A DNA stretch of 64,000 nucleotides from Streptomyces venezuelae ATCC 10712. Its GTDB lineage: Bacteria > Actinomycetota > Actinomycetes > Streptomycetales > Streptomycetaceae. Below the pieces are notes generated by a model. It was given only the letters and a program-made list of their open reading frames with translations, was not told the DNA's origin and ran no database searches. The translations under genes were made by a program, and so were the position numbers. Location of the stretch: NCBI RefSeq assembly GCF_008639165.1, contig NZ_CP029197.1:8002001-8066000 (forward strand), written 5' to 3'. This document shows, piece after piece, positions 1 through 7,258 of this stretch. Position 1 is the first letter of the stretch. Every line of letters begins with the position of its first letter.

Positions 1-1
1 G

Positions 2-949
2 GACTTTCCCGCCGGCCTGCGCGAACGGGTGCGTGCGGTGGGGACGGGGGAGGCGGCCGCCCTCCTGGAGATCACCCCGGAGCGCTTCACCCGGCTCGCC
101 AGGACCGGGCACGTCAGTCCGGTGCGGTTCTCCGTGAACCGCTACCGGGCGGTGGTGTGGAGCTACCTGGCGGAGGAGGTCGCCGAGTTCGGTCTCGGCC
201 GCCCCGCCCTGCTCACCGGCCGACTGCCCCTGGACCTTCGTGAACGGCTCGCCGCGCACGAGGACCTGAGGCCGAGGAACTGGCGGGCCCGGCGGCTCGG
301 CGTGCTGCTCCGCGGCACGGACGATCCGTGGGTGAGGGCCGCGGCCATCGCCTCGCTGCTCGACCCGGTGCAGATCGCCGAGGTCGTCGACGACCCGTAC
401 GAGCGCGCACACCTCGACCGGCTCCGGCCGCCCGCGCCGCCGGGGATGCCGGTGCGGGCCGGGGCCCATGAGATCGCCGAGCGGCTCACCCGGGCCGACG
501 ACCCGGACGAGATCCTCTGGCACCGGATGAGTCTGGCCCTCGCCCTGGACGAGGCCCGCGCCGAACGCCCGGCGCCGTATCCGGGCGAGAGGACGCCGGA
601 CCGGCCGCGGACGCCTGTCCCGGCCGCGGCGGGGGCGCGGCCCGTGCCCTTCAACGCGCCCGCTGCGGCGGTCCCGGGAATTCCGCCCGTTCCGTCGGTG
701 CCGCCCTCGGTACCGCCTCCGGTGCCGGTCGCGGTGCCGAGGGTGGGGGCGCACGGTGCGGTTGTACGGCCCGCGGGGCAACCGGGGCGGGCTGCGGCGC
801 ATCCGGGGCGGCCCGCGGGGCAACCGGGGCGGGCCGACCGGCCGCCGGGGCGTTCGGTCCGGACCAGGTTCCTCGACCGGTTCCGCCGCGGAAAGGCGAC
901 GGGCGAGGGGCGGCCCGGGGGAGGGAAGCGTTCGGCGGCCTGGCCATGA
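2..949 (+). CDS. DUF6397-like protein, 5' end outside window
   Basis: The reading frame is open to the left edge of the window, so the true start probably lies upstream; the first in-window start codon is a GTG at 29 without a clear ribosome binding site. The first ~170 residues look folded and have a helix-turn-helix flavour (GEAAALLEITPERFTRLART), followed by a helical region. From about residue 180 the protein becomes a low-complexity Pro/Arg/Gly tail with a repeated RPAGQPGRA. This arrangement resembles Streptomyces proteins annotated DUF6397, which I recognise only by overall look. No catalytic motif is visible and the function is unknown. The next gene starts 58 bp downstream on the same strand. 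Confidence 0.6.
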   Translation, partial: DFPAGLRERVRAVGTGEAAALLEITPERFTRLARTGHVSPVRFSVNRYRAVVWSYLAEEVAEFGLGRPALLTGRLPLDLRERLAAHEDLRPRNWRARRLGVLLRGTDDPWVRAAAIASLLDPVQIAEVVDDPYERAHLDRLRPPAPPGMPVRAGAHEIAERLTRADDPDEILWHRMSLALALDEARAERPAPYPGERTPDRPRTPVPAAAGARPVPFNAPAAAVPGIPPVPSVPPSVPPPVPVAVPRVGAHGAVVRPAGQPGRAAAHPGRPAGQPGRADRPPGRSVRTRFLDRFRRGKATGEGRPGGGKRSAAWP

Positions 950-1007
950 TGCAGTGGGGCGGGAGCGTCGGCGTGCGCTGAGGGCGGAGTGTGGGGAGGA
1001 TGAGCCC

Positions 1008-2555
1008 ATGCTGCTCGCCCGTGTCGCCGAGGTGTCCCGGGAGGTCGCGGCCGCCTCCGCGCGCTCGCGGAAGACCGCCCTGCTCGCCGCGCTGTTCGCG
1101 GAGGCCGAGCCGGAGGAGAGCCCGCTCGTCATCGCGTACCTGTCCGGCCGCCTGCCGCAGGGACGGATCGGCGTCGGGTGGAGCGTGCTCAAGGAGGTGG
1201 TCCCGCCCGCCGTGCCACCCGCCGAACGGCCCGAGCTCACCCTCGGGCGCGTCGACGAGGTGCTGACGGAGCTCGCCGGGGTCTCCGGCGCGGGCTCCCG
1301 GGCCGCACGCACCCGGCTCGTGCACGGCCTCTTCGCCGCCGCGACCCTCGACGAACAGCAACTCCTGCTGCGGCTGCTGACCGGGGAGGTGCGCCAGGGC
1401 GCCCTGGACGCCATCGCCCTCGAAGGCGTCGCCCAGGCCGCCACCGTGCCCGCGGCCGAGCTGCGCCGCGCCGTGATGCTCGAAGGCTCGCTGCCCCCGG
1501 TCGCCCAGGCGGTGCTCGCGGAGGGAGCCACCGCGCTCGACCGGTTCACCCTGCGGGTCGGCAACCCCGTGCAGCCCATGCTGGCGCACACCGCCGGCTC
1601 CGTCACCGAGGCGATCGCGGCCCTCGGACCCTGTGTCGTCGAGGAGAAACTCGACGGCATCCGCGTCCAGATCCATCGCAGCGGCGACGACGTCCGTATC
1701 CACACGCGTTCCCTCGACGACATCACCGCCCGGCTCCCCGAGGTGGTGGCGGCCGCCCGCGCCGTACCCGCCGACGCGTTCATCCTGGACGGCGAGGTGA
1801 TCGCCCTCGACCCCGACACCGGACGGCCCGTGTCGTTCCAGTCGATCGCCTCCCGGGTGGGCTCGCGCACCGACGTGGCCGGGGCGCACGCCACGCTCCC
1901 CCTCACCGCCGTCTTCTTCGACGTCCTCGCGGTCGAGGGCGAAGGGCTGATCGACCGGCCGGGCCACGAACGGCACGAGGTGCTCGCCCGGCTGCTCCCC
2001 GACGCGCAGCGCGTCCGCCGCTTCGTCGTCACCGATCCGGCGGACCCCGAGCAGACGGCGGCGGCCGAGCGGTTCTTCGCCGACACGCTGGCGCGCGGGC
2101 ACGAAGGCGTCCTGGTCAAGGCGACGGCCGCGCCGTACGTGGCTGGTCGCAGGGGCCGCACCTGGCTGAAGGTGAAACCGGTCCACACCGTCGACCTCGT
2201 CGTGCTCGCCGTCGAGCGGGGGCATGGCCGCAGGACCGGGCTGCTGTCCAACCTCCACCTCGGCGCCCGCACCGCCGAAGGAGACTTCGTCATGCTGGGG
2301 AAGACGTTCAAAGGGCTCACCGACGAGATGCTGCGCTGGCAGACCGAGCGGCTCGGTGAACTCGCCGTGGAGGACGACGGGTTCACCGTACGGGTGCGGC
2401 CCGAGCTCGTCGTGGAGATCGCCTACGACGGGCTCCAGCGTTCGACCCGCTATCCGGCCGGGGTCACCCTCCGCTTCGCCCGCGTCCTGCGCCACCGCCC
2501 CGACAAGCGGGCCTCCGAGGCCGACACCGTCGCGGAGATCACCGGTCGCGGCTGA
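1008..2555 (+). CDS. ATP-dependent DNA ligase (LigB-like)
   Basis: This enzyme seals nicked DNA using ATP and a lysyl-AMP intermediate. The 515-residue product matches the size of actinobacterial LigB-type ligases (about 510). The N-terminal ~200 residues form the helical DNA-binding domain. The adenylation domain starts with motif I EEKLDGIRVQIH (nucleophile Lys214), followed by TAVFFDVL (motif III), EGVLVK (motif IV) and WLKVKP (motif V). An OB-fold C-terminal domain ends at VTLRFARVLRHRP. I chose the ATG at 1008 because GGGGAGGA lies 7 bases upstream; a longer frame back to 756 would overlap the preceding gene. It probably acts in repair beside the essential NAD-dependent LigA, which is not in the window. 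Confidence 0.93.
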   Translation: MLLARVAEVSREVAAASARSRKTALLAALFAEAEPEESPLVIAYLSGRLPQGRIGVGWSVLKEVVPPAVPPAERPELTLGRVDEVLTELAGVSGAGSRAARTRLVHGLFAAATLDEQQLLLRLLTGEVRQGALDAIALEGVAQAATVPAAELRRAVMLEGSLPPVAQAVLAEGATALDRFTLRVGNPVQPMLAHTAGSVTEAIAALGPCVVEEKLDGIRVQIHRSGDDVRIHTRSLDDITARLPEVVAAARAVPADAFILDGEVIALDPDTGRPVSFQSIASRVGSRTDVAGAHATLPLTAVFFDVLAVEGEGLIDRPGHERHEVLARLLPDAQRVRRFVVTDPADPEQTAAAERFFADTLARGHEGVLVKATAAPYVAGRRGRTWLKVKPVHTVDLVVLAVERGHGRRTGLLSNLHLGARTAEGDFVMLGKTFKGLTDEMLRWQTERLGELAVEDDGFTVRVRPELVVEIAYDGLQRSTRYPAGVTLRFARVLRHRPDKRASEADTVAEITGRG

Positions 2556-2672
2556 GCGAAGCCCCCGGGGCCTCGCGGGAGACCGTCGCGCGAGGGATGC
2601 TGGAGACATGGCACGACGAGCGCCGGCCCGACGAACGCGGGTGCGCCGCGAGCGACCGGCCGCCGCGAGGAG

Positions 2673-3050
2673 ATGAGCGACGTGTACGACCTGCACATCG
2701 ACACCGACGTGACCGTACAGCTCTGCGACTGCAGCCGGGAGGACGCACAGGCCGTCTTCGACGTCCTCGACGGCGTCTACCAGCTGGAGGACATGACGGC
2801 CCCGAGCCCGCAGACGGCCACCGGGCCTTCCCCCACCGTCTGGACGGCCACCTTCGACACCGCCGCCGGCCGCCGCGAGGAGGTGCGGCCCACGCACCTG
2901 GACTCCCCGGTCGGAGCGACGCTCAGCGGTGGGTACCACGCCGTAGACGAGGTCGCGAAGGTGCTCGCCGCGGGCTTCGACATCCAGTCCCTGCAGTCCG
3001 TCTCCGGTGACCAGGAGACCGAGGCCCGACTGCTGCTCGCCTCCCGCTGA
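2673..3050 (+). CDS. Small conserved hypothetical protein
   Basis: A 125-residue acidic protein preceded by GAGGAG close to its ATG. The sequence alternates short beta-like segments (VYDLHIDTDVTVQL, TVWTATFDTA) with helices, and has no signal peptide, membrane segment or recognised catalytic motif. It contains two cysteines in QLCDCSRED. It lies 117 bp after the DNA ligase gene on the same strand. I do not recognise the family; codon use and the ribosome binding site support a real gene. Confidence 0.65.
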   Translation: MSDVYDLHIDTDVTVQLCDCSREDAQAVFDVLDGVYQLEDMTAPSPQTATGPSPTVWTATFDTAAGRREEVRPTHLDSPVGATLSGGYHAVDEVAKVLAAGFDIQSLQSVSGDQETEARLLLASR

Positions 3051-3212
3051 GCGGGCGTGAACCCCCCGGACGGAGCGGACGGGCGCCGTCCGGGGTCGAC
3101 GTGTGCCCGCACGCGCGCGGGACGTGGGCGCGTACGGGCTTGGGCGTGCCCCCGCACGCGCGCTGAGTGGCGCCGTGTGCGGACGCGAAGGACCCCGCCG
3201 TCAGCCCAGGTA

Positions 3213-3225
3213 TACACCGTGTGTA
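3213..3225. promoter_or_regulatory. TACAC-CGT-GTGTA palindrome upstream of deacetylase
   Basis: A perfect 5-bp inverted repeat with a 3-base centre lies in the 258-base gap upstream of the polysaccharide deacetylase lipoprotein, about 85 bases before its start. Shape and position fit a dimeric repressor site, but no regulator gene is adjacent. The rest of this gap shows nothing else I can name. Confidence 0.3.
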
Positions 3226-3308
3226 GAGTTCTTCGTCTGCCGTGACATCGCACTGACCAGGCGGTGTCCGGCCGTACCGAAGACAGCACCGGAAAGGCGG
3301 GTTCCACA

Positions 3309-4094
3309 ATGTTCCGATCCAGGCTGGGCCGACGCCGGGGGACGGCCACTGCCCTGCTCGCCGCGGCGTCACTGATGCTGGCGCTCGGCGGCTGCGGAGT
3401 CTCCACCGTCACTCCGCAGGACGCCCGAGAAGAGGGAGGATCGGACGACAAGGCCGGCGCCGCCGCACGCCGCGTCGACTGCGCCAAGGTCAAGTGCATC
3501 GCGCTGACCTTCGACGCCGGACCGGGCAAGGACACCCCCCGGCTCCTCGACATCCTCAAGAAGGAGCAGGTCCCCGCGACCTTCTTCCTGCTCGGCAGCA
3601 AGCACGTCGACCGCTACCCCGACGTCGTCAGGCGCATCGCCGCCGAGGGTCACGAGGTCGCCAACCACACCTGGTCCCACGAGATCCTCACCGACCTCGA
3701 CGAGTCCCAGGTGCGCGAGGAACTGTCCCGCACCCAGAACGCCATCGAGAAGATCACCGGCCGGAAGCCCACCCTCATGCGCCCGCCGCAGGGCCGCACC
3801 GACGGCACGGTCTCCGACGTCAGCGAGGAGCTGGGACTCGCCCAGATCCTGTGGAGCATCACCGCCAAGGACTACTCCACCACCGACACCGCGCTCATAC
3901 GGCAGCGGGTGCTCGAACAGGCGCACCGCGACGGGATCATCCTGCTCCACGACATCTACGACGGCACGGTCCCGGCCGTCCCCGGGATCATCGACGAGCT
4001 CAAGCTGCGGGGCTTCACGTTCGTGACGGTGCCGGAGCTCCTCGCCCCCGGCAAGGCCGAGCCCGGCACCGTCTACCGCCCCGAGAAGGACTGA
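3309..4094 (+). CDS. NodB-type polysaccharide deacetylase lipoprotein
   Basis: Predicted carbohydrate esterase family 4 enzyme, exported and lipid-anchored, likely acting on N-acetyl groups of peptidoglycan or another polymer. The signal peptide ends in lipobox LGGC (Cys29). NodB motifs run in order: LTFDAGPG (about 66-73), GHEVANHTWSH (His120 and His124), LMRPPQGR, and IILLHDIYDGT near the end. The usual TFDDGP motif is changed: Asp69 (catalytic base) is kept, but the next residue, normally the metal-binding Asp, is Ala70. The start at 3309 puts the Arg-rich n-region correctly; a longer frame from 3264 would spoil the signal peptide. A candidate small RNA and terminator follow. Confidence 0.88.
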   Translation: MFRSRLGRRRGTATALLAAASLMLALGGCGVSTVTPQDAREEGGSDDKAGAAARRVDCAKVKCIALTFDAGPGKDTPRLLDILKKEQVPATFFLLGSKHVDRYPDVVRRIAAEGHEVANHTWSHEILTDLDESQVREELSRTQNAIEKITGRKPTLMRPPQGRTDGTVSDVSEELGLAQILWSITAKDYSTTDTALIRQRVLEQAHRDGIILLHDIYDGTVPAVPGIIDELKLRGFTFVTVPELLAPGKAEPGTVYRPEKD

Positions 4095-4159
4095 CGAGAC
4101 CCACTGAAAGCGGGGTGAGCTGACTCACACCGCCCATGCGGGAACGCTCGGAACATTCG

Positions 4160-4300
4160 GGAAACGTTGACCGTTCATCTGTATGTGACGACGAAGGGGC
4201 CCGGTCCCCAAGGTTCCCCCCCCCAGAGGTGACCGCCCTTCGCGTCACGGCGATCGGCCCCGGTTGGAATCCCCCGTCCAACCGGGGCTTTGTCGTTCCC
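4160..4300 (+). ncRNA. Candidate C-rich small RNA (6C-like) with terminator
   Basis: This fills most of the 400-base gap between two lipoprotein genes. Two C-rich elements follow one another. The first is a run of nine C (about 4216-4224) enclosed by CGGTC (4202-4206) and GACCG (4231-4235). The second is a 12-bp hairpin with a loop containing five C, followed by TTTG. Two hairpins carrying cytosine runs are the hallmark of the actinobacterial 6C RNA family, whose second hairpin doubles as terminator. I infer membership from this pattern only. No promoter is assigned with confidence, though TTGACC occurs near 4167. No plausible coding frame covers the segment. Confidence 0.5.
4257..4295 (+). 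terminator. Intrinsic terminator with C-rich loop
   Basis: A perfect 12-bp stem (4257-4268 with 4277-4288), an 8-base loop ATCCCCCG, then CTTTGTCGTT. It is among the few hairpins in the window followed by a T-rich tail. It probably ends the candidate small RNA and perhaps read-through from the deacetylase gene. Confidence 0.75.
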
Positions 4301-4494
4301 GGGGAACACGTCCTCTCCGCTGAGAGGCGCGCCCACGGCGCCTGAGGGGCGCGCACCCCGGCGCGTTCGACCCGTTCGAGTGAGCCGCCGCATGGGTCGG
4401 CATGGTGGCATCCCACTCGGGCAGTGATCATCCCGAGCCGCCGATTCGATCATCGACCGGCCGCTCCGACCAGGGACGATCGAAGGGGGACCCC

Positions 4495-5208
4495 ATGTTC
4501 CGCAGCACCGCGCGCACCCGCCACGCCCTCGTGACCGCAGCGGCCGCACTCCTGCTCTCCGGCTGCACCTCCGTCAGCGCCGGCGCGCCCGCCGACCCCC
4601 GCGTCCCCACGGGCGCGGCGGCCCAGGACGCGCTCCTCAAGGCGGCCGAGCACCGGCTCGTCGCGGACTGCATGAAGGGCCACGGCCTCTCGCCGACGTC
4701 CAGGCCCCGCGCCCCGGATGAGGACCGGGCGTTCCGGGCGGCGCTCTTCGGCACCGGCCCCCGGGAGCTCTCCGTCACCCTCTCCACCGGTGCCACCGTC
4801 ACCGCCCACGAGGACGGCTGCCTCGCCGATGCCCGCCGACGGCTCTACGGCGACCAGCGCCGCTGGTTCCGCGCCCAGGTCGTCGTCGACAACCTCCGTG
4901 CCGAGGCCCAGGCCCGGATCCGCGCGGACCCCGCCCACCGCGCGGCGCTCGAGCGCTGGACCCGCTGCGTCACCCCGCGGGGCGCCCCGCGTCCCGACCG
5001 TCCCGACCCGGCCGTCGCCGCCCGTTGCTCCCGCGAGAGCGGCCTCGACCAGGTCCGCGCGCGGCTGGAAGCCGCCGAGCTGGTCACGGTGCGCGCGCTG
5101 CGCCGCGACGAGCTCACCACGTACCGGCAGCTGCGCGACCGCGCGCTGCTGCGGGCAGCGGAGCTGCCCGCGACCGTCCACCCGCAGAAAGGCACCACCC
5201 CCTCGTGA
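4495..5208 (+). CDS. Lipoprotein of unknown function, coupled to I36 inhibitor
   Basis: A 237-residue exported lipoprotein with n-region MFRSTARTRH and lipobox LSGC. The mature part is Arg/Ala rich and helical, with conserved-looking cysteines in VADCMKGHG, HEDGCLADA, RWTRCV and ARCSRES that could form disulfides. I do not recognise the fold. The ATG at 4495 follows GAAGGGGGA; an upstream frame from 4402 would place the signal sequence internally. Its TGA overlaps the GTG of the next gene (GTGA), so the two are probably translated together, which hints that this surface protein works with the secreted inhibitor. Confidence 0.72.
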   Translation: MFRSTARTRHALVTAAAALLLSGCTSVSAGAPADPRVPTGAAAQDALLKAAEHRLVADCMKGHGLSPTSRPRAPDEDRAFRAALFGTGPRELSVTLSTGATVTAHEDGCLADARRRLYGDQRRWFRAQVVVDNLRAEAQARIRADPAHRAALERWTRCVTPRGAPRPDRPDPAVAARCSRESGLDQVRARLEAAELVTVRALRRDELTTYRQLRDRALLRAAELPATVHPQKGTTPS

Positions 5209-5576
5209 AGCGATTCCTCGTCACCACCGCCGCGGCGCTGTTCGCCGCGACCGCCGGCCTCGCGTTCGCCGCCTCCGCGGGGGCGGCCGAATGCCCCAGC
5301 GGCGAGTTCTGCGTCTGGCAGGACTCCAACTTCGGCGGCCAGCGTGCCAACTGGAGCGGAGACGACGGCTGGTGGGAGAGCTGGATCTCCGACACCGACT
5401 CCTCCTGGGCCAACCACGGCATCTCGGGCCCGGGCATCAAGGACCACGTCAAGGTCTACGAGAGCGCCTGGCAGGGCGGCAGCATGACCATCTGTCTCGC
5501 CCCGGGCCAGGAGGTCGGCTACAACGGCGCGGCCAACGACCGAGGGGACTCCCACATCTGGTCGATGGGCTGCTGA
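5205..5576 (+). CDS. Secreted peptidase inhibitor family I36 protein
   Basis: A 123-residue precursor with a clear signal peptide (KRFLVTTAAALFAATAGLAF, cleavage after about SAGAA). The mature domain begins ECPSGEFCVWQDSNFGG, typical of the I36 (SMI metalloprotease inhibitor, crystallin-like) family, and has four cysteines that could form two disulfide bonds; the last is the final residue (SMGC). It is exported and may inhibit proteases or act as a small structural protein. GTG start; AAAGG lies upstream, inside the preceding gene, with which it overlaps by 4 bp. An in-frame extension upstream is ruled out by the signal peptide. Confidence 0.85.
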   Translation: MKRFLVTTAAALFAATAGLAFAASAGAAECPSGEFCVWQDSNFGGQRANWSGDDGWWESWISDTDSSWANHGISGPGIKDHVKVYESAWQGGSMTICLAPGQEVGYNGAANDRGDSHIWSMGC

Positions 5577-5696
5577 CCGGGCCGACGCCCTCCCCACTCT
5601 GCCCGCCGCCCCACCCGTCCGTCCCCGCAACCAGGCGTGACGCGGGTCGGCGGGTAGGGTGGCGGGCGTGGAGCGGGTTGTGGAGGCGGGGCGGCA

Positions 5697-7223
5697 GTGA
5701 AGGACTTCGACGCGGTCGACGCACTCCTCGCGGGCGTCGCACCGGAGGCGGAACTCCCGGACGCCGGGGAGCGGGTACGACTGCGGGAGGCCGCCCGGCT
5801 GACCAAGGTCCAGGTGGCCAAGGCCCTGGGCATCAGCCCCACGACCCTGGCCGCCTGGGAAGCGGGCCGCGAGCCGACCGGCGAGACCCGGACGCGTTAC
5901 GCCTACCTGCTCGACGGCCTCCGGGCCAGACTCGAAACCCCCGACCCGCCGCCTCCGCCGGCGCCCGCGCCCGAGCCGGCACCGACCCCGTCGGCTCCCG
6001 CCGCCGCAGCGGTACCGGAGGACGACGTCGCCGAACTCGCCGTGGCCCAGCCGTGCGTCCTGTGCGGGCACCCCGCCCGTCACGAGGTCGAAGGATTCGC
6101 GCAGCACCTGGACCCCGCGGAGTGCGGCGGGAGCACCCGCGCCGCGACGGGCCCGGCCGCCGGCCACCGTCCGCCGGTCCCCGCAGCGACAGGCGCGGCC
6201 CCCGGCCGCCGCTCGCCGGTTCCCGCCGCGACGCCCCCCTCGCGGGCCTCGGCGCCGAGTCGGCGTGCCTTCCAGGAGCCCGCGCCGACCCCGCTCGGCG
6301 CCGTGCAGGACGCCGTGCGCGGCGCGCTGGAGAAGTGCGGCGGCGATGCCGAGGCCGCGACCGCGGAGCTGATCCGCACCGCCATTCCCGACGCCATGGC
6401 GCTGCTCGACCAGTGCCGCACCGGCGCCCGCTACGAGATCGTCGGCCACCCGCCGCTGCCCGGAATCCTCCGGAAGAAGACCTCGCGCGGCGCGGACGAG
6501 ATCTGGGAGGCGCGCCCCAAGTGGACCCGCCCGGCGCTGCCGGCCGGGCCCCAGGAGATCACCGCCCTCGACATCAACGGCGCCTACCTCAGCGCCCTGA
6601 AGACCCATCTGCCGCTCGGCGCCCTGGAGCACCACAGCGGGGGGGCACACGACCGGCGCCGGGCCGGGGTCCACCTCGTCACGCCGCCCGAGTGGGAGCA
6701 CGAGGCCTACCTCCCCAACCCGCTGGGGTCCCGCGACGAACCGGGTCCCCTGTGGATCACCGAGCCGACCCTCCGGCTCCTGCTGCGGCTGTCCTCACCC
6801 TCGTACGGCCTGTGCGAACCGCCCGTCGTGCACGAGTCGTTCACCTCGGGAGCGACCGAGAACCTCCTGGAGAAGTTCCGCAACACCCTCCGCGACGCCC
6901 GTGCCGCCGCGCTGGAGGCCGGGGACGACGTCACGCTGGAGTACGTGAAGGCGATGTACTCGAAGTTCGTGGCCACGATGGGGGAGTCGAACTTCAACCG
7001 GGAGCTGTACCGCCCCGACTGGATGCACCTCATCCGCTCCCAGGCCTTCGCCAACCTCTGGACCAAGGCCTACAAGGCGCACGACGCCGGTCTGACCGTC
7101 GTCCGCGCCATGGGCACCGACGAGCTGCACGTCATCGGTGACTGGCGGCGGGTCTTCCCCGAGGGGCGTGGCGTCTCCGAGGTGAAGGTCAAGGACGTCT
7201 ACTCCGCGCAGGAGGACGGCTGA
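5697..7223 (+). CDS. Tap-like telomere-associated protein with PolB-like palm motifs
   Basis: A 508-residue homologue of Tap, the protein that binds Streptomyces telomere DNA and recruits terminal protein Tpg. Residues ~25-75 form an XRE-type helix-turn-helix (KVQVAKALGISPTTLAAWEAG). A Pro/Ala linker follows, then CVLCGHPARH (Cys120, Cys123) with a later His and Cys, looking zinc-binding. After a second Pro/Ala linker comes the Tap-type C-terminal domain. That domain holds ALDINGAYLSAL (Asp292), VKAMYSKFVAT (Tyr421) and MGTDELHVIGD (Asp475), which resemble polymerase B motifs A, B and C. Telomeric Taps are, as I recall, over 700 residues, so this one is short. No tpg gene is nearby, and its distance from a chromosome end cannot be judged here. 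GTG start with GGAGG upstream. Confidence 0.8.
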   Translation: MKDFDAVDALLAGVAPEAELPDAGERVRLREAARLTKVQVAKALGISPTTLAAWEAGREPTGETRTRYAYLLDGLRARLETPDPPPPPAPAPEPAPTPSAPAAAAVPEDDVAELAVAQPCVLCGHPARHEVEGFAQHLDPAECGGSTRAATGPAAGHRPPVPAATGAAPGRRSPVPAATPPSRASAPSRRAFQEPAPTPLGAVQDAVRGALEKCGGDAEAATAELIRTAIPDAMALLDQCRTGARYEIVGHPPLPGILRKKTSRGADEIWEARPKWTRPALPAGPQEITALDINGAYLSALKTHLPLGALEHHSGGAHDRRRAGVHLVTPPEWEHEAYLPNPLGSRDEPGPLWITEPTLRLLLRLSSPSYGLCEPPVVHESFTSGATENLLEKFRNTLRDARAAALEAGDDVTLEYVKAMYSKFVATMGESNFNRELYRPDWMHLIRSQAFANLWTKAYKAHDAGLTVVRAMGTDELHVIGDWRRVFPEGRGVSEVKVKDVYSAQEDG

Positions 7224-7231
7224 CGGGCGGC

Positions 7232-7258
7232 CGGCTGACGGGCGGCCCCGGTCAGCCG
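7232..7258. terminator. Hairpin between convergent genes
   Basis: An 8-bp stem CGGCTGAC/GTCAGCCG with an 11-base loop lies between the end of the Tap-like gene and the end of the MreB-like gene and includes the latter's stop codon. It could stop transcription in both directions; there is no T tract. Confidence 0.45.

Noticed and set aside
651..2939. Very long open frame on the minus strand opposite the DNA ligase gene
   Set aside because: It is antisense to a well-supported ligase, has Gly/Arg/Asp-rich composition typical of GC-rich shadow frames, and matches no family.
5697..7223. Tap-like gene as evidence of an integrated linear plasmid
   Set aside because: No tpg, integrase, transposase, partition genes or att repeats nearby; GC content matches neighbours.
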